DNA of 25,046 nt from an uncultured Gammaproteobacteria bacterium (GTDB lineage: Bacteria; Pseudomonadota; Gammaproteobacteria; PS1; Pseudothioglobaceae): contig CAKMYR010000006.1 of the NCBI GenBank assembly GCA_929200175.1, forward strand, positions 1 through 25,046. Reading direction: 5' to 3'. The position numbers and the translations under genes are program-made. Shown one piece after another: positions 1 through 6,947 of this stretch. The stretch's first letter is position 1. Each line of letters starts with the position of its first letter. Below the pieces are notes generated by a model. That model searched no databases. It had not been told where the DNA came from and saw nothing but the letters and a program-made list of their open reading frames with translations.

Positions 1-2
1 TA

Positions 3-386
3 GTTGAAGCAAAAAATGCTAAAGGTATAGTAAAAACTATGAAAAACGGTATGCCAGTTTGGTATCCGCATGATCAAGATTTGGGGAAAGAAGTGAGTGT
101 TTTTGCTCCATTTTTTAATATCCAAACTGCTACTATATCAGCGACAGCTAGACTAGCAAAAATGACAAATAGTGTTGTTATTCCTATTGATTTTTATAGA
201 GATAACGATATTTATAAAATAAAAATACAGCCAGCTATTAAAGATTATCCAAATGATGATATGGTTAAAAGTGCTACTATTACTAACGAAATATTGCAAA
301 AACAAATCCTAAATGCTCCAGAACAATATTTATGGATACATAGGCGCTTTAAAACTAGACCTAATGATGAAGAATATTTTTATTAA
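3..386 (+). CDS. Lipid A acyltransferase, LpxL/HtrB family (3' end only)
   Basis: The reading frame is open from base 3 at the left edge to the TAA at 384-386, so this is the C-terminal part of a longer gene; the first internal ATG (39) is not a real start. The translation contains PVWYPHDQDLG followed by VFAPFFNIQTAT, the acidic and aromatic signature of the LpxL/LpxM/HtrB family. These inner-membrane enzymes add the secondary acyl chains to lipid A using acyl-ACP. The catalytic HX4D motif would lie upstream of the window. The tail (HRRFKTRP) is also usual for this family. Family membership is clear. Whether it is LpxL, LpxM or a paralogue cannot be decided from this fragment. Confidence 0.85.
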   Translation, partial: VEAKNAKGIVKTMKNGMPVWYPHDQDLGKEVSVFAPFFNIQTATISATARLAKMTNSVVIPIDFYRDNDIYKIKIQPAIKDYPNDDMVKSATITNEILQKQILNAPEQYLWIHRRFKTRPNDEEYFY

Positions 387-411
387 CTTTATATAATAAA
401 TAAGGTATAAT
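383..411 (+). promoter_or_regulatory. Candidate sigma70 promoter for rpsO
   Basis: A perfect TATAAT (406-411) lies 17 bases after TTAACT (383-388), which matches four of six positions of the -35 consensus and overlaps the stop codon of the preceding gene. A start near 418 would give a leader of about 27 bases before rpsO. Confidence 0.6.
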
Positions 412-444
412 GCGCTTTAAATTTTTTATTTTATTGTAATATTT

Positions 445-705
445 ATGTCAATTAACAAACAGGCTATCATCAAAGAATATCAGAAAAAAGATACTGATAC
501 TGGCTCTACTTATGTGCAGGTTGCACTATTAACTGCGCGTATAAAACATTTAACATCTCATTTTAAAACTCATAAAAAAGATAACCATTCTAGAAGAGGG
601 CTTTTAAATTTGGTATCACAACGCAAAAAATTATTGTCCTACCTTAAAAGCAAAAATCTAACTGCTTATTCGGAATTAATTAGTAGTTTAAATCTTAGAA
701 AATAA
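445..705 (+). CDS. rpsO: 30S ribosomal protein S15
   Basis: The 86-residue product has the S15 family pattern throughout: a DTGS turn at residues 17-20, QVALLTARI in helix 2, then HLTSHFKTHKKDNHSRRGL and LVSQRKKLLSYL in the rRNA-binding helices. S15 is a primary binding protein of the 16S rRNA central domain and helps form bridge B4 to the 50S subunit. The family is usually 88-89 residues, so the length is normal. The usual gammaproteobacterial neighbours truB and pnp are absent: a lipid A acyltransferase gene precedes it and prfB follows 59 bases downstream. It seems to have its own promoter, with TATAAT at 406-411. No strong Shine-Dalgarno sequence is visible before the ATG. Confidence 0.95.
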   Translation: MSINKQAIIKEYQKKDTDTGSTYVQVALLTARIKHLTSHFKTHKKDNHSRRGLLNLVSQRKKLLSYLKSKNLTAYSELISSLNLRK

Positions 706-727
706 TTTTTAACTTTTAAAAAGTTTT

Positions 728-761
728 ATCTAATTTTAATTAGCAACAAGTAAAATTAGAT
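728..761 (+). promoter_or_regulatory. Perfect 11-bp inverted repeat just before the prfB start
   Basis: ATCTAATTTTA (728-738) and its exact complement TAAAATTAGAT (751-761) flank a 12-base loop, and the prfB ATG is at 765. RNA from this stretch could fold into an 11-bp hairpin ending three bases before the start codon. It has no run of T after it, so it does not look like an intrinsic terminator. A role in translation control of prfB is inference. Confidence 0.45.
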
Positions 762-764
762 TAT

Positions 765-1859
765 ATGGAATTATCTCCCTTACAGCAAAAAATAGAAAAT
801 CTAACAAAGATTTTATCTGTTTTGTCCAAAAGTATTAATATAGAAGAAAAACAAAATCTTTTAGAAGAAAAAATATTGGAAATGGAAAATCCAGATATAT
901 GGGAAAATCCAGATAAGGCTAAAAAAATTAATCAAGAAAAAATAAGTTTAGAGACAATTTTAAAAACCTTTAATCAATCTGAAAATATTTTAAAAGAATC
1001 AAAAGAGCTACTAAGTATAGCGCAAACAGAAAATGACAAAGAGCTATTAAGTAGCGTTACGCAAGATTTAAATGATATTGAAACTATAATCAAAAAACTC
1101 GAATTTGAAAATATGTTTGATGGAGAATTTGATGATAAATCAGCTTATTTAGATATCCAATCTGGCTCTGGAGGTACAGAGGCTCAAGACTGGGCAGAAA
1201 TGGTTTTAAGAATGTATCTTCATTGGGGTGAAAAACATAATTTTAAAACAAAATTACTAGAATTGTCAGCTGGAGAAGTTGCTGGAATTAAATCTGCTAC
1301 TATTTATTTTGAAGGAGATTATGCTTTTGGTTGGTTGCGTAGCGAAATTGGGATTCATAGATTGGTAAGAAAATCACCTTTTAATGCAAACGGTAAACGC
1401 CATACTTCATTTTGCTCTGTGTTTGTTTCGCCAGAAATAGATGAAAATATTAATATTGAAATAAATTTATCTGATTTAAGAATTGATACTTATCGTGCAT
1501 CTGGGGCTGGAGGGCAACATGTTAATAAAACTGAATCAGCAGTTCGTATTACGCATATACCAACTAATACAGTAGTACAATGTCAAGATGGACGTTCACA
1601 ACATGCTAATAAAGATCAGGCAATGAAACAATTAAGATCTAAACTTTATGAGCTTGAAATACAAAAACAAAATAGTGAAAAACAAAATTTAGAAAACTCA
1701 AAATCTGATATTGGCTGGGGGCATCAGATTCGCTCTTATGTCTTGGATCAATCCAGAATTAAAGACTTGCGTACTGGAGTTGAAAGCTCTAATACTCAAG
1801 ATGTACTAGATGGTAACTTGGATAAATTTATTGAAGCGAGCTTAAAAGCAGGGTTTTAA
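765..1859 (+). CDS. prfB: Peptide chain release factor 2 (no frameshift)
   Basis: This 364-residue protein is RF2, which ends translation at UGA and UAA. The SPF tripeptide that reads the stop codon is at residues 204-206 (KSPFNANGKRHTSF), and the GGQ catalytic loop is at 249-251 within YRASGAGGQHVN. The residue equivalent to E. coli position 246 is Ala. SPF rather than PxT distinguishes it from RF1. In E. coli and most bacteria prfB needs a +1 shift at an in-frame UGA near codon 26. Here the equivalent region (VLSKSINIEEK, from about residue 19) reads straight through with no UGA, so that feedback control is absent. The usual partner lysS is not downstream; hisI follows instead. The start matches the E. 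coli N-terminus well. Confidence 0.95.
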   Translation: MELSPLQQKIENLTKILSVLSKSINIEEKQNLLEEKILEMENPDIWENPDKAKKINQEKISLETILKTFNQSENILKESKELLSIAQTENDKELLSSVTQDLNDIETIIKKLEFENMFDGEFDDKSAYLDIQSGSGGTEAQDWAEMVLRMYLHWGEKHNFKTKLLELSAGEVAGIKSATIYFEGDYAFGWLRSEIGIHRLVRKSPFNANGKRHTSFCSVFVSPEIDENINIEINLSDLRIDTYRASGAGGQHVNKTESAVRITHIPTNTVVQCQDGRSQHANKDQAMKQLRSKLYELEIQKQNSEKQNLENSKSDIGWGHQIRSYVLDQSRIKDLRTGVESSNTQDVLDGNLDKFIEASLKAGF

Positions 1860-1920
1860 TTAATTTATGTTTAAAAAAGTATAAAAGTTAAAAATAGCAA
1901 ATAAATTATGAAAATAACAT

Positions 1921-1929
1921 TGTTATAAT
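1921..1929 (+). promoter_or_regulatory. Candidate extended -10 promoter for hisI
   Basis: The sequence TGTTATAAT (1921-1929) is an extended -10 element (TGn plus a perfect TATAAT), with no clear -35. The hisI ATG at 1939 is only 9 bases after the -10 box, so the transcript would have almost no leader. Confidence 0.5.
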
Positions 1930-1938
1930 GGTTGCTTA

Positions 1939-2283
1939 ATGAATAAAATTTTAAATAAATTAAAATTTAACGATCAAGGCTTAATTGCCGCTATTGCACA
2001 AGACTTTAAAACCAATGAAGTTTTAATGTTAGCTTGGATGAATCAAGAATCGTTAGAATTAACTATTAAAACAAAACAGGCTGTTTACTACTCTAGATCG
2101 AGAAAAAAGCTATGGGTAAAAGGAGAAGAATCTGGCAATAAGCAGATTGTAAAATCAATATATACAGACTGTGATAATGATGTTATTTTAATTAAAATTG
2201 AGCAAGTTGGAGGTGTTGCCTGTCATACTGGTAAAAGGTCTTGTTTTTTTAAAAAATTAGAAAATAATCATTGGAAAATTTAG
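1939..2283 (+). CDS. hisI: Phosphoribosyl-AMP cyclohydrolase
   Basis: This enzyme opens the adenine ring of phosphoribosyl-AMP, the third step of histidine synthesis. The 114-residue product carries the family motifs NEVLMLAWMN (residues 26-35), YYSRSRKKLWVKGE (50-63) and GGVACHTGKRSCFF (91-104). The Mg-binding acidic cluster is D77/D79/D81 (TDCDND), and the Zn-binding cysteines are C78, C95 and C102. It is a stand-alone cyclohydrolase, with hisE as a separate gene 32 bases downstream. Enteric bacteria have the two fused. The other his genes are not next to it: prfB lies upstream. A near-leaderless start from an extended -10 box is likely. Confidence 0.95.
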   Translation: MNKILNKLKFNDQGLIAAIAQDFKTNEVLMLAWMNQESLELTIKTKQAVYYSRSRKKLWVKGEESGNKQIVKSIYTDCDNDVILIKIEQVGGVACHTGKRSCFFKKLENNHWKI

Positions 2284-2292
2284 TGATATAAT
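2284..2292 (+). promoter_or_regulatory. Candidate extended -10 promoter between hisI and hisE
   Basis: TGATATAAT (2284-2292) starts at the base after the hisI stop codon and fits TGn plus TATAAT. It could give a transcript starting near 2299 for hisE-tatABC, about 17 bases before the hisE ATG. No convincing -35 is seen. Confidence 0.4.
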
Positions 2293-2315
2293 AGCAATAA
2301 TAATATATAAATTAT

Positions 2316-2648
2316 ATGGATGAAATATTTAATAAATTAGAAAAAATAATTGAAAGTAGAAAATCTTCTAGTATCAATGAATCTTATGTTGCTAATTTAC
2401 AATCTAAAGGATTAGATCAAATTTTAAAAAAAATTGCTGAAGAGTCAGCAGAGGTTATCATGGCCGCTAAAGAAGATGATAAAGATAAAATAATGAATGA
2501 AGTTGCTGATCTTTTTTTTCATACTTTGGTATTACTAAATTTCACAAATATTAAAGTAGATGAAATAAATAAAAAATTATCATCTAGGCTTGGCTTATCT
2601 GGCTTAAAAGAAAAGTATAATCGTAATAAAATAGGAGGAATAAAATGA
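2316..2648 (+). CDS. hisE: Phosphoribosyl-ATP pyrophosphatase
   Basis: HisE hydrolyses phosphoribosyl-ATP to phosphoribosyl-AMP, the second step of histidine synthesis, and supplies the substrate of HisI. The 110-residue product has the all-alpha NTP pyrophosphohydrolase metal-binding pattern KKIAEESAEVIMAAK, then NEVADLFFHTLVLL, which are the EExxE and ExxD motifs of the MazG/HisE fold. The N-terminal RKSSSINESYVANL segment is also typical. Its TGA stop overlaps the tatA ATG (ATGA at 2645-2648), so hisE and tatA are probably translationally coupled. The hisI-hisE-tatABC order is a known arrangement in proteobacteria. Confidence 0.94.
   Translation: MDEIFNKLEKIIESRKSSSINESYVANLQSKGLDQILKKIAEESAEVIMAAKEDDKDKIMNEVADLFFHTLVLLNFTNIKVDEINKKLSSRLGLSGLKEKYNRNKIGGIK
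2633..2638 (+). promoter_or_regulatory. Perfect Shine-Dalgarno for tatA
   Basis: AGGAGG lies six bases before the tatA ATG (2645), inside the last codons of hisE. It is the strongest ribosome binding site in the window, where most genes have little or none. It fits TatA being needed in large excess over TatB and TatC. Confidence 0.75.
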
Positions 2649-2839
2649 TACCTGGACCTTTTGAACTTGCTATTATATTGGCAATTGTAATATTAATTTT
2701 CGGTGGTAAACGCTTAAAAAATATTGGTAGCGATTTAGGCGGAGCTATTAAAGGTTTTAAAAAATCTATGGAAGACGAAAAAACTGATAAAAAAGATAAT
2801 TTCATAGAAAAAGAAACTCACGAAGACGAAAAAAAATAA
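2645..2839 (+). CDS. tatA: Sec-independent translocase subunit TatA
   Basis: This 64-residue protein is the pore-forming subunit of the Tat system, which exports folded proteins bearing twin-arginine signals. It has one N-terminal transmembrane helix (about residues 5-20), the FG hinge at 19-20, then the amphipathic helix KRLKNIGSDLGGAIKGFKKS. The tail is short and highly charged. The N-terminal GPFEL segment matches the GxxEL pattern of TatA. The ATG overlaps the hisE stop and has a perfect AGGAGG six bases upstream. tatB follows five bases downstream. TatA rather than TatB is supported by the gene order and the GGAIKGFKK helix. Confidence 0.94.
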   Translation: MIPGPFELAIILAIVILIFGGKRLKNIGSDLGGAIKGFKKSMEDEKTDKKDNFIEKETHEDEKK

Positions 2840-2844
2840 ACCAA

Positions 2845-3126
2845 ATGTTTAATATCGGATTTTGGGAATTTGCATTAATTGGCATAATTACCCTTATAGT
2901 TGTGGGTCCTGAAAAAATTCCTGCAGTCGCTAAAAAAGCCGGATCTTATGCGGGAAAAATTAAAAAGATTATTGATAAAGTCAAATTTGATATTGAAAAT
3001 GAAATTAATACTGAAACAATAGAGAAAAATTTAAGTATTGATTATAACAAAGAAGAAATTAAAGAAAATTTTGAAAACGCTAAAAATACTTTTGAAGATA
3101 TAAAAAAAGATTTTAAAAAAGATTAA
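2845..3126 (+). CDS. tatB: Sec-independent translocase subunit TatB
   Basis: TatB joins TatC to form the receptor for twin-arginine signal peptides. The 93-residue product starts MFNIGFWEFALIGIITLIVV, the typical TatB membrane helix with the conserved Glu at residue 8, followed by GPEKIPAVAKKAG, the GP hinge and amphipathic helix. The rest is a charged, helical, Lys/Glu-rich tail. Many gammaproteobacterial TatB proteins are 130-170 residues, so this one has a short cytoplasmic tail. It lies between tatA and tatC: the tatB TAA and the tatC ATG share one base (TAATG at 3124-3128). Confidence 0.92.
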   Translation: MFNIGFWEFALIGIITLIVVGPEKIPAVAKKAGSYAGKIKKIIDKVKFDIENEINTETIEKNLSIDYNKEEIKENFENAKNTFEDIKKDFKKD

Positions 3127-3872
3127 TGGATTCAAACAATAAGCAAAAAGAAATGTCTTTTATTCAGCATTTGATAGAATTAAGAGACAAAATTCTACGC
3201 TCATTAATTGTTATTTTAGTAATTTTTATATTTATTTTTCCTTTTGCAAACGAAATTTATATTTTTATAGCTAGGCCTATAATTGATGTATTGCCAGAAG
3301 ATAAAAATATAATCGCAATAGGTGTAATATCGCCATTTTTAACTCCTCTTAAGATGTCTTTAATTTTTGCAATATATATAGCAATACCCTATTTGTTATA
3401 TCAAATTTGGTCGTTTGTTGCTCCAGCACTATATAAACATGAACGACAAATGATTCTGCCTTTAGTAATATCTTCAACTTTTTTATTTTATACTGGCTTA
3501 ATATTTTCTTTTTATGTGGTTTTTCCGGTTATTTTTAAGTTTTTAGCGACCATAAGTCCACATGTTGTTGACTTTACTCCTGATATTCAATATTACTTAA
3601 GTTTTATTCTAAAAGTATCATTTGCATTTGGGGTGGCTTTTGAAGTGCCGGTGGCGACTTTATTGCTGATTATTTCTGGAGTTACTAGTGTAGAAAAAAT
3701 AAAAAAAAATCGTCCTTATATAATTATTGGCGCTTTTATATTAGGAATGCTGCTTACTCCGCCTGATATTATTTCGCAAACACTAATAGCAGTACCTGTC
3801 TATTTATTATTTGAAATTGCTATATTGATTGCGCCTTTGTTTAAAAATATCAAAAAACAAAAGGTGCAATAA
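3126..3872 (+). CDS. tatC: Sec-independent translocase subunit TatC
   Basis: TatC is the polytopic core of the Tat translocase and binds the twin-arginine motif. The 248-residue product opens with the cytoplasmic signature MSFIQHLIELRDKILRS (residues 10-26), part of the signal-peptide binding site. It then shows six hydrophobic segments, including the conserved Glu within FGVAFEVPVA and the LTPPDIISQ motif before the last helices. Length is normal. It ends the hisE-tatABC transcript and faces ligA head-on. Codons near 3701-3709 contain an uninterrupted run of nine A residues, a possible polymerase slippage site. Confidence 0.96.
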   Translation: MDSNNKQKEMSFIQHLIELRDKILRSLIVILVIFIFIFPFANEIYIFIARPIIDVLPEDKNIIAIGVISPFLTPLKMSLIFAIYIAIPYLLYQIWSFVAPALYKHERQMILPLVISSTFLFYTGLIFSFYVVFPVIFKFLATISPHVVDFTPDIQYYLSFILKVSFAFGVAFEVPVATLLLIISGVTSVEKIKKNRPYIIIGAFILGMLLTPPDIISQTLIAVPVYLLFEIAILIAPLFKNIKKQKVQ

Positions 3873-3917
3873 AATTTAACTTCATTGATTTATTTATAAA
3901 TTATAAAGTTTTATTTT
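3871..3917. terminator. Candidate bidirectional terminator between tatC and ligA
   Basis: Two arms, 3871-3882 (AAAATTTAACTT) and 3906-3917 (AAGTTTTATTTT), pair at 10 of 12 positions around a 23-base A/T loop. The arms run from the tatC stop codon to the ligA stop codon. Each arm ends in an A-rich or T-rich tract, so the hairpin could stop transcripts from both sides. It has only one G-C pair, so the call is tentative. Confidence 0.4.
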
Positions 3918-5818
3918 TATAAGTTCATATTAGATAAATAATTTTGTTCTGTCATTATAGGAATTTTATATTTTTTAGCTTTTGCAACTTTGTTTTGGCT
4001 TGGTTTATCTCCAACTACTAAAAAATCTGTTTTAGAATTTACATTATCTAAAATTTTAATAGATACCGATTTTGCTTGTTTTTTCATCTCGTTTCTAGTT
4101 ATATTCATTTTGCCAGTGAAAACTATTTTTTTACCAAATAAGGCATTATTTGAATCTAACTTTTGTTTGTTTGAATCTGTAATTTCTAAATTAAAATTAT
4201 ATTTTTTTAATAAATAAAACTCATCTTTAATTTGTTTTAAACCATCAAAAATACTTTGTGCGGTAATCATTGCGAACCCTTCAATATTAGCGATTTTTTC
4301 TATATCAAGATCAAAAATTTGGTCTAAAGGGTATGTTTTTAATAGATTTTCACAATTGCCTGTTCCCATTCTAGTAATACCAAAAGCTGCTAAAAATCTC
4401 CAGTCTTCTATTTGCTCTTTTTTAGATCTCTCTAGCTGATTAACAAGATTAGCACTGGTTTTATCACCAAAACCAATTTTCTTAAAATCATTTTCATTTA
4501 GTTCATAAATTTGAGAAACTTTATGGATATTATTTTCATAAAGTTTTTTAAAAGTAGCATTACCAAAACCATCATTATTAGCAAGTACTTTAAAAAAATA
4601 TTCTATTTTAGCAATAATTTGTGCAGGGCATTTTTTATGATTAGTACATATTAAAAAATCAGAATCCCAAACTAAAATAGTTTGACAGCTTGGGCATAAT
4701 TTTGGAATATCTGCTAATACAGGCTTTAATACTTTATTTATTTTTGGAATAACTAATCCAGAGCGTGTTAATTCAATTACACTTCCTTTTCCTAAACCTT
4801 GATTTTTAACCATTCCATAATGATGGCTGGTTGCTCTTTCAATTTTAGCTCCACTTAATATAATTGGCTCTAATTCTGCTACTGGGGTAATTTTTCCAGT
4901 ACGCCCTACTTGGGGAGTAATCCCAATTACATTAACTTTAGCTTTTGATTTATTCTCTTTAAAGGCAATTTGCCAACGATGAAATTTACGATTTGATCCA
5001 ATTTTATTTTTTAAATCTTTATTAGTTACTTCAAAAACTACTCCATCAATATCAAAATCAACCATAGCTAATACTTCGGTTACGATATTTTCAAAATTAT
5101 TAGTTAAATATTGAATATCTCCTGATAAAAATGGGAGTTGAGAAAATGGCACAAAAAGAGCTGCTTTTTCGGTAATAACTTTTTTTATTTGTTTATTTAA
5201 TGATTTTTCTTTAATTAAACTTGCTTGAAAATTACGAGGATGCTCAAAATTATCAGATAAATATTTTTCAAAATAAGTTTTTTTAACAACGATTTCTCCA
5301 GGCCCTTGTCCACGGGCAGAATCATTGTAAATATTTAAGCCTCTATCAAAAACTCTCGATATATCACTACCTTTTTTACCGTCTCCTCTAGTATAAAGAC
5401 GATTACCATCATCAAAGGCTGCAAATCCATCTAATTTAGGGGTAGCTTTTATTTGAATGTCTTTGTGGTTTAAATTAATTTCACTTGAGGTTTTTTTTAA
5501 TCTTTCTATCCATTTTAAAATTTGCGCAAATGAATATGCTTTATCAATCGATAGCATAACATCAGGTAATAGAATTTTCTCTTTGGAAAATCCTGCTCCT
5601 TCTGGCTCTATGTACTTAAATAAAAAATGGTCTGGAACTCTTTTTTTTAAAGCTGGTAAATAGATGAAATCATAATCTTCATCACTTATAATAGGATTTC
5701 CATCTCTGTATTTTAGGTTTGCTATTTGACAAAATTTGGCTAAATCATCATTAGTTAAATCATCTAAATTAATTTGCTTGTTAATAATTTTGTTTACAAT
5801 TGATGAAGATAATTCCAC
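3917..5818 (-). CDS. ligA: Divergent NAD-dependent DNA ligase
   Basis: This 633-residue protein has the full LigA layout: an NMN-binding Ia domain (YRDG...SDEDYD, residues 37-50), the adenylation domain with catalytic Lys128 (KLDG), TRGDG (143-147), GE (174-175), DG (258-259) and RWQIAFK (281-287), and an OB fold (VGRTG, 304-308). A zinc finger (C375, C378, C391, C397), HhH repeats (about 415-545) and a C-terminal BRCT domain (about 559-633) follow. LigA seals nicks in DNA using NAD. It is divergent. The HxxN-type Ia residue His23 of E. coli is Arg38, and the canonical AAAGSLRQ after PRN is replaced by FQASLIKE. The ATLHN stretch is ATSHHYG. The start is GTG, two bases after the bamC stop; an overlapping ATG is out of frame. 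It could be the main ligase or a second one. Confidence 0.88.
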   Translation of the reverse strand: MELSSSIVNKIINKQINLDDLTNDDLAKFCQIANLKYRDGNPIISDEDYDFIYLPALKKRVPDHFLFKYIEPEGAGFSKEKILLPDVMLSIDKAYSFAQILKWIERLKKTSSEINLNHKDIQIKATPKLDGFAAFDDGNRLYTRGDGKKGSDISRVFDRGLNIYNDSARGQGPGEIVVKKTYFEKYLSDNFEHPRNFQASLIKEKSLNKQIKKVITEKAALFVPFSQLPFLSGDIQYLTNNFENIVTEVLAMVDFDIDGVVFEVTNKDLKNKIGSNRKFHRWQIAFKENKSKAKVNVIGITPQVGRTGKITPVAELEPIILSGAKIERATSHHYGMVKNQGLGKGSVIELTRSGLVIPKINKVLKPVLADIPKLCPSCQTILVWDSDFLICTNHKKCPAQIIAKIEYFFKVLANNDGFGNATFKKLYENNIHKVSQIYELNENDFKKIGFGDKTSANLVNQLERSKKEQIEDWRFLAAFGITRMGTGNCENLLKTYPLDQIFDLDIEKIANIEGFAMITAQSIFDGLKQIKDEFYLLKKYNFNLEITDSNKQKLDSNNALFGKKIVFTGKMNITRNEMKKQAKSVSIKILDNVNSKTDFLVVGDKPSQNKVAKAKKYKIPIMTEQNYLSNMNL

Positions 5819-5820
5819 AT

Positions 5821-6939
5821 TTAAAATTGTTTAGCAATATCAGATAAAAATTTATTTCCAAATTCAATAATTTCTGGGGTATTTTCTTGTGCAAAATTTA
5901 TAAAGTAGACTTCGGTAGTTTTAGGTCCTGTTTGTTCCAAAAGAATTAAAAATACTTTTTTCTCTTCCTTTTCACCAAATAGTCCTAGAAAACCCTTTTT
6001 CTTTTCTTTGGTAAAAACTACATAAAAACTACCTTCTTTAAAATCTTTGTCTTCTACATCAACTTCTAGTTGATTGAATGCCCAATTTAAACTTCTCCAA
6101 GTATCGTTTTTATTTAGTGACAAAGATAATTTATTATAGCCATTGATATGACTAAGAATTTTGATTGTATCTTGTTTTATGTCTTTAGATGCTAGAATTT
6201 TACTTTTTGCGCTATTTTTATCACTACCTAAATATAACATTAGCGTATATAACATTTCTGTTTCTAAAATTTCATCTTTTTCTATAGCTTGCCAAATAGT
6301 GCTTTCTTTATCTTTAACTTCTGCCATAGAAAAAAGAGATAAATATACTTCTGAAGATTTGCCATCATTAATAGGCTCTATTCTAATTCTATATTTATCA
6401 ACTGTAGGTAAGGCGTATTTAGCTTTTAAAATATTTTTAAAAGTTTTACGAATGAATCCTAATGAGTTTGCAGGAATATCTGGAACATTTTTTAAAAAAT
6501 TTGTTTCCATTACTCCTATATTTTTATTAGATTTTTTTATAATAAATCCATTACTTTTTAAAAAACCATCAGCAGCATCCCAAACTTCTTCTTTTGGTCT
6601 ATCTACAACTAGCCATCTTCTTTGACCTGATCTTATAACTTTAATATCGTTTTGATTTTTTGATATTAAAGTATCGCTATCATTGGTTTTTTCATTAAAG
6701 CTAATACTATTTTGATTAATATTACCTAAATAAGGACTTAAGTCAAAATCTTCTTGGATGTTTGGTTTAGTTAAATCTGGCGGGACTTCAATAGAACTTA
6801 CTGTTCTGTTTTCATAATAATTAATTGCCCTATCGCCTAATTCTTTATTTTCATTAGCAGTTTGTTTATTATTGCTAACAGAAGAAGAGCAGCTAGCTAA
6901 CTGTAATACAAAAAATAATATAAATAATCTAATAATCAT
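5821..6939 (-). CDS. bamC: Outer membrane assembly lipoprotein BamC (NlpB)
   Basis: BamC is an accessory lipoprotein of the BAM complex that inserts beta-barrels into the outer membrane. The 372-residue product has a lipoprotein signal: a hydrophobic run from residue 5, lipobox LASC, and Cys17 followed by Ser, which favours outer-membrane sorting. After an unstructured lead with the conserved PPDLT (53-57), which resembles the BamD-binding N-terminal segment, two helix-grip-like domains follow. The first begins around RRWLVVDRPKEEVWDAADGF and the second around SLNKNDTWRSLNWAF. Primary sequence similarity to E. coli is low, as is usual for this family. The call rests on the lipobox, PPDLT, the domain layout and the position eight bases after dapA, the classical dapA-bamC pair. 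ligA follows two bases later. Confidence 0.85.
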   Translation of the reverse strand: MIIRLFILFFVLQLASCSSSVSNNKQTANENKELGDRAINYYENRTVSSIEVPPDLTKPNIQEDFDLSPYLGNINQNSISFNEKTNDSDTLISKNQNDIKVIRSGQRRWLVVDRPKEEVWDAADGFLKSNGFIIKKSNKNIGVMETNFLKNVPDIPANSLGFIRKTFKNILKAKYALPTVDKYRIRIEPINDGKSSEVYLSLFSMAEVKDKESTIWQAIEKDEILETEMLYTLMLYLGSDKNSAKSKILASKDIKQDTIKILSHINGYNKLSLSLNKNDTWRSLNWAFNQLEVDVEDKDFKEGSFYVVFTKEKKKGFLGLFGEKEEKKVFLILLEQTGPKTTEVYFINFAQENTPEIIEFGNKFLSDIAKQF

Positions 6940-6947
6940 GCCTTAAA

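Noticed and set aside
711..725. Weak hairpin AACTT-TTAAA-AAGTT after rpsO as a terminator
   Set aside because: Only five A/T-rich pairs and a short T run; not strong enough to call.
2584..2805. Minus-strand frame across the hisE-tatA junction
   Set aside because: Overlaps two clear genes on the other strand and has no domain.
3917..5818. LigA seemed to lack the motif III glutamate
   Set aside because: Realignment using the downstream FEK and PRN anchors places Gly174-Glu175 at this motif, so it is present.
6161..6625. 154-codon open frame on the plus strand opposite bamC
   Set aside because: It lies wholly inside bamC, has no recognisable domain and is expected from the A+T-rich composition of the opposite strand.
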